Source of the DNA: Epichloe hybrida
Lineage: Eukaryota > Ascomycota > Sordariomycetes > Hypocreales > Clavicipitaceae
Length of the DNA: 64,000 nt
Direction: 5' to 3'
Assembly: GCA_019022495.1 (NCBI GenBank)
Contig: JAFEKR010000064.1
Coordinates: 79,567-143,566, forward strand
The position numbers and the translations under genes were made by a program. The notes under the pieces were generated by a model. That model ran no database searches. It saw only the letters and a program-made list of their open reading frames with translations, and was not told the DNA's origin. This document shows, piece by piece, positions 43,522 to 55,838 of the stretch. Within the stretch, counting starts at the first letter, position 1; every line of letters starts with the position of its first letter.

Positions 43522-46119
43522 CTAGCGAAAGTCATTGAACCGACCAAGTTTGTCCTCTTCTGACGTTGTTCTCTGTAGTGAGCTTACCATACTGCTCGGA
43601 GACATGACTTCACCATACAATCTCTCACTAGCTATCAAAGGAGACACGGGAGAATTCATGTCGGCCTCCTCATGTACGGCTTGCTCAAACTCCTGGATGC
43701 CAGCCAAACCCCCAGCGCTTGTCCTGTGCACAGTGGTGTACATATTGGCAAGTGGTTCTGCCATGGGCGAATCGGCCCAATGCCTATCCTTGGATGGGCT
43801 GTAAGTCCTGTATGAGCCCAGACTTACATTATCCGCGGCCCAGCGCCCTTGCTGAGACCTGTTGGAAGAAAACGACGCCTCTGACCCGAAAAGCCCCGCG
43901 TGCCGTGTCGCCGGACTCACTGGCATGAATCCAGTGCCATGGAGTTCCGCCACAGACGATGTTCCTACACGAAAGGGAAGAGGACAATTAGCCATAAAAA
44001 TCTCCCATGTAGAGAGGGGAAGAAAAGTGCCATCATACCACAGAGCTCGGAGATCTGAGTATCTGCCATCTCATGATGCACAACAGGGACATTGTTTGAC
44101 GCCTCTGGTCCGAAAGTCCTTGTAGTCTCCCCCGAGTTGAAGAGGCCTGTGTTAGTAGTTGCGTGGGAATCTGTCAGAGTGAGCTGTTTCGATCCCCTGG
44201 GCCCTCTGGGCCACATGAGGACATTTCTGCTGCTGCTGTCCACCGCCGTGGAACCGGCCGCCGAGTAAGGTGTGCGTCTTTTCCTTCTGACACATAAACA
44301 CCACCAGGCGATCGCAAGGCCAAGAACGAATATCACTGGTAGAATAATGGCTGGAAGTAAAGTCTGTAGTGTGGGCGAATTTTCGGACTCTGAATTATCA
44401 GCAGATGGTGTAGGGGAGGCGGGAAGTGAATTCGTGTATGGCCAGTAGTGTGTGATCCTCTTCTTGTCGTAGGGAGTGGCAAAGATATCTTTCAAGGCAC
44501 TCGTAGACCATCCAGATGATAAAGGGCTGGTGACTGTTGCACCCCCAGATGCATCGCCTCCCACAATTTTGGCAATAGAGCCACGAACACCGTAATCGGC
44601 GTATTGAGATGGTGAGTAAGATTCCATCCATTGACCACTGGTGAGGTTGAAGAGAACTATAGGGCCTTGGTCCAAGCAGGTGAGAGAAGTGCCGTTCAGA
44701 GAAGTGTAGCCGCCGAATACCATCATCTGGTCAGGGTACGGCATGAAACATTTATGACCCGAACGCGCGTGTATTGGCCTTCCTTTGTTTATCAAGGTCC
44801 ATGTGAAGGAAGGCAGGGAGAGTACCCAGACTTCGTCGGAAAACTCGTTCTTCGGATGAATTCCATCAAAGCCCCCATAGTAGTAAATGTTGAAGCTCGA
44901 AAAGTCAGATGCTGGGGCGACAACAGCACAGCCCCTTGCCTTGGTTCCTGGACCTCCTTGCGTTGGCTGTTGGTACCACTCCTCGCTAGCCACATCGTAA
45001 ATGGCGATGACTCGCATGAATTCTTGACTTTCAGGTTTCTAGCATCTTGTCAACATTATTGCCGAAAGTCGGAGGGAAGATATAGTTCAACTTACGCCGG
45101 GTGTCTCGTTCTCTGACTTGTGACCATCTGCTGCCCATTCCGGATACACCACCCCGCCCAAAACCACGAGAATACCCTGCTTACCAACCGGTACCCATAC
45201 GACCTCTGAGTTGGACCTTCCCTTTATCTTCTCGGGCAATGTCATGTTAGACCATTTCTGTTCGAGCTGTGTCTTCATATCTAAGCGTATGAGCGTATTG
45301 GATATTTTCTCCGCTCGAGTCGAGTCATTAACGCCGTTATGTTGTGTAATAGGCCCTCGCGTCGGAGACGTTAGACCGGAGAAATACCATGCTTTATTTT
45401 CTGAAGGTGCGCTGACCGCAGCGCCGTAAGCGACGTATCCAGTTACGCCGCCATTAAAATGACCACTAGAGAAGCCTTTCTGCCACAGGGGCTTTTCAGG
45501 ACCGTAGGCATACCGACGATAACCAAGAACTGCATCTGCAGATGGTAAATTGTATAATAAGTCGTGTCGAAAGACTGCGCCGCCGTATAGGAAGAACTCG
45601 GCGTTGTTTGCCAGCATACCCCCATCGTAGTAGTTGGGTTCGGGACTCATTCCATTCCCGATACCTCCTCTTGCCTTGGACATCATGTCGTTCAACATAA
45701 TGCCAGTGACGTTAGTGCCTGTGGAGAACGACTCGGATAAATTGTAGCTTAATATGTAGCCTTGGAAATTTCCTGCCGGCGACAGTCAATCTTTTGGATC
45801 TCTACAATCCGTGCTATAGACCAAAAAGGAGTTTACCATTGTTTACAGGCTTCCCAAACTGCCCATTGGCTAAGCCAGGAGACCACCATATACTTCCGCC
45901 ATCGAGATAAACAGTGTCGCGCACCAATGCAGCTAGAGAATAGTAAATAAAGAAACCTTGCAGTGAGGTGTTCGTGTACGCTAGATACGTACCTCTAGGC
46001 TGGTACCATAAGCATATGCTAGTATTGACTTGTGAATCCTGCCAGTTGTTAAACTGCCCCTCTACTGTCGCGAGTTTCGAGAGGCAGGTGGCCAGTACTA
46101 GCTGTGAGCTGAGCCTCAT
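43522..46119 (-). CDS. secreted/membrane kelch-repeat protein with one TM helix
   Basis: Exons on the minus strand are 46119-45993, 45932-45837, 45772-45096, 45038-44039 and 43964-43522. Lengths sum to 2343, giving 780 residues in frame, with all introns 57-74 nt and GT-AG. It has a signal peptide (MRLSSQLVLATCLSKLATVEG), then an extracellular kelch-type beta-propeller with Gly-Gly turns (FLYGGAVF, LVVLGGVV, YYYGGFDG, MVFGGYTS) and many N-glycosylation sites. One TM helix lies at about residues 526-550 (LLPAIILPVIFVLGLAIAWWC), followed by RRKRR as stop-transfer. A 230-residue cytoplasmic tail is rich in Ser/Thr, with possible phosphorylation sites. Similar fungal proteins are annotated only as kelch-repeat proteins; a role in cell-surface sensing or polarity is inference. 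Confidence 0.85.
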
Positions 46120-48462
46120 TGTCTTCGAGTACTAGCTGCAACGTAAAACATTCACTGGAAGAATGTCGTACCGTGGAAATTGACTGGGCAGACCACGTTG
46201 GCTTCTGATACTCTAGCAATGAATGAGGCGATTTGAGATGATGCAGCGGAGTCAAACTCATTTGTTCATTGATAATCGTGGTACGAGGCCACCTCTAAGC
46301 ATGTTGATCGGAACGTATCCTGCCTGATACTATATGCTGTATCCAGCTGCTTAGAGATTTGTTTGACTGAGATTAGGATATTTGGGTCGAGTAAATGATA
46401 AAGGATGGTTCTTCATTTGGGAAACGTCTTGATCTGCGGTGTTGAATAAACCGCACGGTGTCCAATGACGACAAGCCGACTTCTGTGAGAGAGGATACCA
46501 TAAGAGCAGTATCTCTTCAGACCTGTGAGGGATCAAGCCGGTTGAGTGACTGACGATCGACATTCCCCGTCTCCATCTCCACATGCAAACGCTTGTTCTC
46601 GATTCCCAGCCTCACGCAAGCCCTCGAAATATTCCACATCAAGGCCCAGCCTGGGAGGCCCAGCCCAACTCCTGGAAAAACACGGGCTAGCTCCGATGCA
46701 CCGACCGCACTGTCCATTACAATATCGCGCTCGTTGTTTGCCGATCCAGACGCATGTACGGATTATGGATGGCCTGAATTCGGACAGACCACAGCGCCAC
46801 ACAACCTCCTTGATTGTGGCGGGCGGGGTTCGGAGGGAGACAATAATATCTCATGAATAGACTGTTTGTCCAAGACGACGATGGAGGGTGATGGAGGGTG
46901 ATGCGGACCAACAGTCGGTCTGCGCACAGCCAGCCACTTCCACGTCCGGAGAAGCGGCAAGCGCAATATTGGTTGATGGTGCTGGTGCTGGTGCTGGCTG
47001 TCTCTAACATACTAATAGGGAAAATGACTAATCCGTAATCCGCAGTACATTTATTATTAGCCTTGTTTACGGATTACACGTAAGAGAATGTTGCTATGGT
47101 CCGCTTTTATCTAATTGGATACAGACCCCAGTTGACGTGACTCCACAAGGTGGCTTACAAACCCGGCGCCATTCAACGTTTTTTTTTTTTTGTCGACAAA
47201 CTGGGAGCATTTTACAATCTTGCAGGTGTCTCACATGGAGACGATTACGGACGATCGCTGTTGGCTGGGCAAGGTAAGGCTCTACGTATCTAGGCTCTAC
47301 TACTAGGCAGGCCTCGCCATGACAGTAGCACGAGCGTGCCTGCCATTTTCGTAATTTTCTCCCGACACTCCAATTGGACCTACTGTTGGTCGTTGATGCG
47401 CATTGTCAAATTTAAGCGAGAATCAACGACGCGTCCACACAGCCCATTCCATACTCTTTTCGGCCCAACTGCGCCTGAGAACGGTCGACATTGTCTCTCA
47501 ATTCATGTACAGTAAGTACTGCGTTACTAATTAGCGTCGACAATCGTCCCCGAGAGATACTACATCCTTCTCTGCTTCATATCCAACATGGATGACTGGT
47601 CCTCTGCGGGGACACCCCATGACAGAGTTATTGACATGTCTTTGTCTACAATTTCCATGTTCGCAATTGACGAAATCAGACAGATTCTCATGACACCTGG
47701 GCACCCTTGTCTTGAAATCTATCCCAAGACAGCCGAGTGGCAGTCTTTCAATGTCCCACTGTCCAGGACTCGGAGACTGCGGACATGTTGCAATGACTGC
47801 TCTGCCTGCCGATGCTGGCAACTTCAAGCCAAGAAGCATGTTGGAAAGATGGCCCTTGTAAGCCTTGTCTCCAAAATGATATCAGATGGGATTGATCTGC
47901 ACTAATACAGTACTTGCCATCTGGAGAAGACTGATGGCTGGTCATCCTAAGCCGACCTAGGATCGACAACTCTCCCATGAGGCAACCGTGCAGATAAGTC
48001 AACGGCTGAAGGTGAGATAAAGAAGGCTTGCTGAATCATTGCATTACAATGCTATTTACTCCACCTTTATGTACGATTCTGTTCCGTGCACCCTTGTCGA
48101 GCACAATTTTGCCACTTGACTCGCCAGTGCCTGGCAGCCCCGATCCGTATATCCACAGACATCCAATCTCAAAGTTGTAGCGTTCTACACGCGGCCCGTC
48201 TCTTCTTCTAGAGTTCGAGATTCGATGTGTATGGACACGTTCAAGCCACAATCATAGACAAATTGAATATAGCAGGCTCCCAACGTTTGTCTGTGTCAAC
48301 TCAATCTCAACCGCTCATTCGTTTTCTCTTGCCTCTTAACACGAAACGGTGACCTCGAGACATAAAACAACACCCAATCGATTGAAGCACCCACGCTCGC
48401 TTGTCTGGACTGGAAGAGAAAATAGTAGTGGTGTCAAGCGGCCGGATAACAGGACAAGCAAA
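46120..48462. other. intergenic between kelch gene and wall protein
   Basis: No gene supported. A 105-codon frame at 47588-47905 begins at an ATG but matches nothing I know. CCGTA motifs lie at 47031-47075. A T tract occurs at 47180-47191. Confidence 0.4.
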
Positions 48463-51453
48463 ATGCGTATTGGATCCTCGACGAGGTTCCTAGCAGCCTT
48501 TCTGATTTCAGCCTCAGCTCTAGAGACTCAGCTTGCTCCCCTCCTCAGAATTGATCTCGAGCAATTTCCAGATCAAGTTTACGAAGCGGCCTGTCACTCT
48601 TGCTGTCCCGTCACCATCAGAACAGTTTTGAGCACCATCATGTAAGTCGCTATGCGCGAGCTGGTCGGGAGTGACACGTTTTTTTTTTTTAACAAAGATG
48701 ACAAGCTCCACCATATTCCAGGACCGAACAGTAAGCATATTTGACGATGAACATCAGATATGATGGTTAACAAAGACTGTCAGGAATATGTAACGGCCAC
48801 GCAGCACGACGTGTCAACTAAATTGGAGTACACAACGCAATTTGTCACGACAACAGCCACAACTACCCACGCGTCGGTACGTTGGATAAGAAGAATGGAT
48901 TGTAGGAAAGCACTTACCAACATGAGGAGTAGTCATATCCTGTCACGATCACCAAAACAGTCGGGTAAGTGCCAGGCAATGCAAGCCGAGCCAATGAGCC
49001 TCAGTTCGATCCAGCAAACATCGGCGCTAACTCGAGCTTGTAGTTGTCATGGTCATCACTATAAGCGTGTTGATCCTTCTAGCCCCGAGGACAATGCTGC
49101 AGAAGTGCAAAGGCTCGAAGGCCGAACTGATGGATGTCACACAACCACAGTGACAGAATGGATAACAACCACTGCCACCAGACTTGTCACCGGAATCGAG
49201 TCGATTATCAAAACCCAAACTTTGCCGGTGACAGTGTCCGTACCATTTACGGTCCACGATACCAAGACAATTGTTGGATCTACAACGATCTGGGTGCCTA
49301 CCACCTATGTTCGCACCACCACTGTGATCAGCGAACATCCTGTGACGCGCACTGTGGATAACACGATTTACACAAACAGATCCACAACCGTTTACACAAC
49401 AATGGTATCAACAGTGGCGACTAGCTATCCAGTTATTTCATATATCACGAAGTCACTGACTCAGACGGTAACTGCCCCCGGACACTTGACCACAATCACA
49501 AGGCCCGCAGAAACCATAACAAGGTCTGGTGAGATTATCACCAAACCAGCACAGACAATCACGGAAGCTGGCAAGACTGTTACGGTTCCCGCACAACCCA
49601 GTACAGTAACTCTCCCTGCTGAAACACAAACTGTCCCCGGGTCGACCGTGGTGAAAACTCTCACCAGAACGCTGCCACCCACAACGGTCAAGATAACACA
49701 AGACCAAGCCACCAAGACCATCGTTCAACCAGGAACAACAGTAACTGAAGTACAGACGCAGACTCTGCTACCATCTCTCATCACAAAGCCTGCCAGTACT
49801 GTAACAGTCACGCCGGTATTCAATGTTACCCTTTGTCCAACACCAACAGGAGCGACAGCACCGCTGTCACCGGCCTCAGACCTCACGTTTGGCTGCAAGC
49901 CGGGCTATGTATGCAATCCGCCGAAGCCAAACGGGTGCAACATTTGGCCTGGGCCTCCCGCAGATGACTTCCTCTGTGATACCAAGGACTGTATTCCATC
50001 ACCCCCTATCACTAACACCACCTGGGATCAATGCAAGACCCACCACTACCCGCCGTCCTACGGATACTTTAACCTTGATCCAGAAGCCTTCGGCCTGTCC
50101 TACGATATATTCGAGTCTCAATCATACCAGGAAGTCGTACATGGCCACACCACAACGGTGACAACTGGGAACTGGGAATCTCAGAAATCTCTTACTGCCT
50201 GGCCCAAACCAACCGACACCTCGAGGCCCGTCTCCCCAGCCGTACGAGCTCGAGCCGCAGAGCCAAACAAGCTGCGGGATTGCAGGAGCAAGAGAGACAT
50301 CACACCGGCCATCTGCTTCGATGACTGCAACAACGCTTACGTGATTGCCCTCGCGCAGGGTAAAACTGAGAACTTATGTGCCGAAGGCTCTACCTTCCGC
50401 CTGGCTTTCGCGTTCTGTGTCGAATGCATCAAGCTCAATACCAATGCCACAGACAAGACCATCGGAGACTATGTCGAACCCCAATTTGCACAGTTCATCA
50501 ACTTCTGCTCCGGTAGAAAGGCCGGCAAGCCAACAATGACTACACCTGATCAGCTCCAGTCAATGACCACAACGCTGCCAGCCATGGGCACCAGCACCCA
50601 AGCCGATACAAGTGAATATGGGTTTACGCCCGTGAAGCCAACAACGACTGCTAGCAGAGACAGTCCAGCACAATCCTCCACATTTTCTTCACCCACATCC
50701 ACCTCGACCATCTCATCGACGTCATTGACCTCATCGACCTCGTCCACCTCGTCCACCTCATCGACCTCATCGATCTCATCGACCTCATCGACCTCGTCCA
50801 CCTCGTTCACTTCGTCCACTTCGTCCACCTCGTCCACCTCGTCCACCTCGTCCACCTCGTCCACCTCGTCCACCTCGTCCACCTCGTCCACCTCGTCCAC
50901 CTCGTCCACCTCGTCCACCTCGTCCACCTCGTCCACCTCGTCCACCTCGTCCACGTCCACCTCATCCACGTCTATTTCGTCCATTTCGACGTATTTAGCT
51001 CCAACTACGGCAACTTCTAGCTCTTCATCTCTCGCTGAAAGCAGCATTGCAACATCGGCGTATTATAGTCTTCCCATCTCACAAACTGATGACTTTCCCT
51101 CTTCAACCAAAACCAAAAGTTATACCAGCCAGTCCTCGGCAGGAGCTACCAGCACAACTTCAACTTCAATAACAGATGACACGAACACCAAGTCCCAAGA
51201 TGGCACGCCATCCCTCAGCCAAGCGTCCTCTACCACTGCCCTGTTTGCCACAAACTCCGCCAAAGGGATAGGTAGAACCAAAGACGCAGGTTCCAGCACA
51301 ACAGCACCGCCGTCTCACACAGTGGGACAAAACGGTTTGCCGTCGTCTAGTGTCACCCAAACAGCTGCTGCAAATCGACCCATGGCGCCAGGAGTCTTTG
51401 CTCCCTTGGCAATTAGCGCAATTCTGGCTACTCTCATGTTGAGCATGCTCTGA
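48463..51453 (+). CDS. Thr/Ser-rich GPI-anchored cell-wall protein (adhesin-like)
   Basis: The first exon starts at 48463 (MRIGSSTRFLAAFLISASA, a signal peptide) and runs to a GTAAGT donor at 48642. The rest of the 5' structure up to about 48760 could not be resolved, because none of the simple splice choices kept the frame. The main frame 48760-51453 starts ...VNKDCQEYVTATQ and may hold another intron after THAS (GTACGT at 48877) removing a less conserved stretch to about 49140. Then come Thr/Val repeats (TVTEWITTTATRLVTG, TVTAPGHLTTITRPAETITR, TITEAGKTVTVPAQPSTVTL), typical of extended O-glycosylated stalks. A Cys-containing domain follows at CKPGYVCNPPKPNGCNIWPG and DDFLCDTKDCIP, and another with RDITPAICFDDCNNAYVIALAQGK and AFCVECIK. 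A Ser/Thr repeat (STS) follows, and a hydrophobic GPI tail ends LAISAILATLMLSML. Likely a surface adhesin or wall glycoprotein; no direct function known. Confidence 0.7.
50698..50988 (+). repeat. coding 9-bp repeat (TCG-TCC-ACC)n
   Basis: Within the wall-protein gene, encodes Ser-Ser-Thr about 30 times. Codon use drifts from TCATCGACC to TCGTCCACC, and the latter half is nearly homogeneous, indicating recent expansion. The antisense 165-codon EVD frame is a by-product. Confidence 0.95.
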
Positions 51454-51809
51454 TGGATTTATTTGTGTCACGATGGTGGAAATTACGTTCTTTTAGATAG
51501 CTGCATTTTAGGAATGGGATAATTCCCTTTTATGGAGATAGAAGTTGATGTTGAGGTTGCTGAAAGCGAACATAAAATAATGGAATTGTATTGGGGGACT
51601 TGTTAGATAAGAACTAAAACATGTATCAAATACAAGCAAATTTTTTACCTTTCCAAGTAAATATTAAAACTTTAAGAATAAACCGTACAGACGGAAAGGG
51701 GATATAGCTGCTGTCGAAAGTTGTTCAATAACCGTTCATATTTTACCGTTATTTCTTTCGGTTCAAAAGTTGGGAAACATGTTGATTACTATCCTGTCCA
51801 CATTTCTAT
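51454..51809. other. convergent 3' flanks
   Basis: AT-rich DNA between the wall-protein gene and the M3 peptidase. No gene seen. Confidence 0.5.
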
Positions 51810-52208
51810 TTATTTCGTCCCTTGACTGACCCCCAACTCCTCGTAGAACGACTCGGTGCTCGGATGCCTACCCAGAAAGTCTTTCAAGGTCTGAAGCTCT
51901 TCCTGGCTTCCACCGCGCTGGAGAACAAGTTGACGATATCTACGGCCCTCCTTGGGATCCATGGGGTCTTTCTTAAAGAAGGAATGGAACATATCGAGAG
52001 AGAACACCTGCGAGTAGAGGTAGCCGTAGTAGCCTGCGTCGTAGCCGTTCACAAAGTGACCGATGCCGGCATATCGATGGTCGTAATCCCTAGAAGTAGG
52101 TCAGCAAATTGTCCATGGTGACGTGATGAGAAATGTCTGGTGAATTATTCGTAAAAAAACAAAAAAACAAGAAAGATAGATAGAGAGAGAGAGGGAGGGA
52201 GAGAGAGG

Positions 52209-52284
<76 letters not shown>

Positions 52285-54341
52285 AAGAGAGAGAGAGAAA
52301 GAAATGGACAGAATAATTACGTCTCTTCGCCGAGTTCCTCTGCACCCTTCAGTCCGGTAATTTCCCGGCGGAGCTCACTCCAAATCTTGGCGATGGGCAT
52401 GTTCTCAGCCTCCTCGTGTGACTTTGGTGTGTGAATCGTCATGTCGAAGATGCCGAAGAAGAGCTGCCTCAAATTGGCAGAAGCCGAGTTGAAATTCTTG
52501 GTCTTGATGAGCTTCTCAATCATGTCATCGGGGATCTTGTCGTTGGTGTCCCACTTTCGAGAGAGGAACTTGAGAACACTGGGCGTCCAGCACCAGTTCT
52601 CGAGCATTTGAGAGGGGGCCTCGACGAAGTCGCGCGCGACGCTGGTGCCGTGGAAGTAGCTGTACCGCGTGCGGGAGGCAAGGTCGTGGATACCGTGGCC
52701 TAGCTCGTGGAAGAGGGTGACGACCTCGTGGTGCTTAAGAAGACCGGGTCTTGTCCCGTTGGGTTTGCTGAAGTTGCAGACGAGGGCGGTGGCGGGATAG
52801 TTACGGGTGCCGTCCTGCTTGATGTAGCTTGGCTCGATGTTGAAATTGGCATTGTGGCCATACTTGTTGTCTCGGGGATGCAGATCCAGGTAGAGGTATC
52901 CCACGAAACCCCCACCAGCCGACTCATCATCCCACACGGAGTAGATGATGACGTCCTCGTGCCAGGCGATGTCTTCCGACTTGCCGGTGGGGCTCAGCCG
53001 GATTCGGTCCTCTTTGCTCAGCTCGACGAAGACGAAGCCGAAAATCTGCTCAAAGATTTTGATCATACCCTGATAGGTGGAGTCCACGGGGAAGTACTGG
53101 GAAACTTCGTTCTCATCTATGCTGTACTCGGTCTCCTTCATGATCCGGGAGTAAAAAGAGAAGTCCCAAAGATTGAGGTTGCCGTCAAAGGGCACGCCGC
53201 GCGCCTCGCAATCCTTCTTTTTGTATTCGAGGAGGTGGGCATTCTCCTTTACTCCGCCAGGCGCCAAACGCTTGCGCAAATCCCCCAGAAACTCGTTCAC
53301 ACGGCTAGGAGACTTGGCCATCTTCCTTGAGATGACGAGGCTTGCATGATCTGGGTACCCAATCAAACGAGCCGCTTCATCTCGCAGCGCAACGATCTCA
53401 CGGAAGAGTGGGACATTGTTGACCATCTTGATCGCCTCCGCACAGTTGTAAGTTCGTCGGGTCTCCTCTCGAACAGCGTACTTGACGATGGGGAACAGGT
53501 GGGTGTACTTGAAAGTAACCTTGACCTTGCCCTCATTCTCGCCAGTGCCCTTCTCGAGCTGGCTGATATCCAGCTCATCCGAGGGCACGCCTTCAAGCTC
53601 CTCCGGGGCGAACCAAACGCCACCCATTTCATCGTTCAAGTTCTTTTGGCTTTGAATGCACAACTGGCTGAGACGCTTCTGAACCTCCTTGAAACGATCT
53701 CTCCGAGGTCCTGCAGGCAACAAAAGGCCGTTGCGAATGTACTTTTGGCGCTCCTTGTCAATGAGGTGTAGTTGCTCGTCCTGCAGATCCTGAGCTTCAC
53801 GGGTGTTGTAGGCAGCTTCGACCAGTTTGAACACATCCTCGCGCATCTTGAGCTCAATGTAGAATTCGTCCGCGACCTCCTGCGCTTTGGTCGAAGCTTC
53901 TCGGAGCTCCTTGCTTGCAGATACATACTGATAGAACATGGGGACATGGTTGCTCACTGCCAGGCTATTGTCACTCAGCAAGCCGGGCTCCAGGACATTG
54001 GCAAATGTGGCATCCTCAGGTTTGATCTCGGCCACCACCTTGTCCAAGACGCCCTTGGTAAGCGCATTGTTGCTGTTCACCACTTCCAGAATTGACTCTG
54101 GGGTATGTGTGAAGAGGGGTGGCGCCTGAGGCGGGTTCTTATACTGAGCTCCGGCCATGCTGCTTGTCGTCAAGGGGCGGCGTCTGATTAGAGTGTGTGA
54201 AGCTATCCCAGCTCGTGAGAAGAAGGGGTTGACAAGATTGACAAGATTGACAAGGTTGACAAGAGCAGTGATGCGGGGGGAAGCTCGTGAGGAAGCCAGG
54301 GTGGCGGCGATGATTGATGAGAACGACGAGGTAAAAAGCAA
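51810..54341 (-). CDS. prd1: M3 metallopeptidase, saccharolysin (Prd1) type
   Basis: Zinc oligopeptidase of the thimet/saccharolysin family, degrading short peptides in cytosol or mitochondria. Exons on the minus strand are 54341-52321 and 52089-51810, giving 766 residues; the intron is 231 nt (GTAATT...CTAG) and holds a long CT tract. The zinc site is TLFHELGHGIHDL (HExxH) with the third ligand Glu in FVEAPSQMLENW, and a substrate-binding Tyr/His region RYSYFHGTSVARDF. The C-terminus DHRYAGIGHF..GYDAGYYGYLYSQVF is conserved and fixes the splice. The first 61 residues (MLFTSSFSSIIAATLASSRA with basic and Ser residues) look like a mitochondrial presequence; they include LVNLVNLVNLVN from a 9-bp repeat. 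An internal ATG (MAGAQYKNPPQAPPLF) could give a cytosolic form of about 705 residues, near the 712 of yeast Prd1. Confidence 0.94.
52185..52302. repeat. (GA)n tract inside the prd1 intron
   Basis: About 118 bases of almost pure GA on the plus strand, (CT)n on the transcript, with occasional GGGA and AAAG interruptions. It fills about half of the intron, on the donor side. Confidence 0.95.
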
Positions 54342-55241
54342 GGAGGGGGGGGGGAGAGGGGCAGCTTTAAGCGGCGTCGGCTGGCCAGGCCAGTGTAACT
54401 ACAGGAAACTAGGTAAGACGTACGAAGTCGAGCATTTGGAGAACTGCGATGTCATGAACAGTCTGGTGTAGTGTAAACTGGTTGACTGCGAGTGCCCCGA
54501 ACAGACAACGAAGCCGTCGAAGCCAACGAAGCCAACGAAGCCTTTGTGAGCGGTGAGAAGTGGATCGACCGTGTGGATCGTGATTCCGGGTCGTGCGGAT
54601 GGATCGTCTTGCTTCGCATGTTCAACCCCAACGCCTCGGCTATTTGCTTGCCACAGAACTGGCAGGTGGCGTCATGTCGAGCCATTGTTGACTCGATATT
54701 GTTGTCAACCCACGCGATGGCGACACCAGGCAAAGACGGGGCCAATCATCCATTCAGCACGAACTGGCCAAGTACGAAGTCGTCATTTTACACGTACATA
54801 TGTAGAATCGTAGATAGACTCTGCTCTCACTTTGACCCGCATCATTCTGATTCATGGCAGATGGTGGCTGCTCTCTGCTGTTTGCGGCCCTATACTGTAT
54901 ACAGACAACAGAAAGCCGTCCCCAACCATGCTCACACTCATAGTCACCAGCATCACAGTTGTTTCGTCCATAGCTACACAGTCCATTGTCAACTGTCCTA
55001 CCAGTATATCATCTACCATAGCAAACTTGACCTATCCATACAAGAAGCAGTCGCCTCATGAGAGACCCTAAGCCCCCAGAATAGCCCGATCCCGTACTTC
55101 ATGTGCCTTCCATCGCCAGACAAGTATCAAAACAAAAAAAGTTACGCCATCCCGTCCGCAGATGCAAATTAAACCAAGGAGTCGTCTCGTATAAAACAGC
55201 GTCGTGGTAGAAAGCTACCAAGTACGCGACCATCATCTTGC
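54342..55241. other. intergenic, prd1 promoter side
   Basis: Divergent/3' flank region. A short GAAGCCAAC repeat lies at 54507-54541. No gene supported. Plus-strand frame 54492-55061 has no recognisable content. Confidence 0.45.
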
Positions 55242-55838
55242 TTAGTTGGCAAGAATCGTGCGAACAAGTTCTTTGCATGCCGCGTCAGTATATTCAGGAA
55301 TCCTCATGACGGAAATCTCAGTGAATGGCCGGGGCAAGAGGAAACCTACCCGTATAGTTGACCTGGCCAGAGCTGGTGTCCACAGCTTTGAGCAGCTCGT
55401 CCACTTCTTCCTCGGACATCTTCTCGCCCAAGTTTGTCAGAATGTATTTCAGCTGACCAACACCAATGTAGCCCGTCATATCCTTGTCGAACACTTGGAA
55501 ACCCCGGCAGTATTCCTCAGGCTCGCCAGGGTCACGGAAACCGCCCGGGCGATTCAGGATGCGCTGGAAAGACTCAAAGTCGACTGCCAAATTAATGATT
55601 AGTTATCTGCCGTGATTGGGCTCTGGCGCGAATCGCATGACAGATGGGGGTACTTACAGTCGCTGCCAGCTGTCTTCTCGAGGTCTTTGATCTCAGCCAA
55701 CGTGGGATTCTGGCCACAGGCGCGAAGCAAATCACCCAAGCTGTCAGACGTGACACGGCCATTTCCGCGCTTGTCAAAGAGGGCAAAGGCCTCCTTGTAG
55801 TTGGTGGAAGCCTGTGAATCGTACTGATTAGAAGACAT
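55242..55838 (-). CDS. cdc4: Cdc4-type myosin essential light chain (EF-hand)
   Basis: Calmodulin-like light chain that binds the IQ motifs of type II and V myosins; in S. pombe Cdc4 is needed for the cytokinetic ring. Exons on the minus strand are 55838-55658, 55583-55350 and 55270-55242, giving 147 residues (S. pombe Cdc4 is 141). The first EF-hand (NYKEAFALFDKRGNGRVTSDSLGDLLRACG) has lost most calcium ligands. It is followed by FDFESFQRILNRPGG, YCRGFQVFDKDMTGYIGVGQLKYILTNLGEKMSEEEVDELL and, from the 29-nt last exon, ELVRTILAN. Both short introns and the tiny terminal exon are needed to recover the conserved ending. The symbol is by analogy to fission yeast; S. cerevisiae would call it Mlc1. 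Confidence 0.92.

Noticed and set aside
50550..51047. 165-codon minus-strand frame of EVD repeats
   Set aside because: Exact antisense of the Ser-Ser-Thr coding repeat; the open frame follows from the 9-bp unit.
52707..53330. 207-codon plus-strand frame
   Set aside because: Antisense of the M3 peptidase coding exon.
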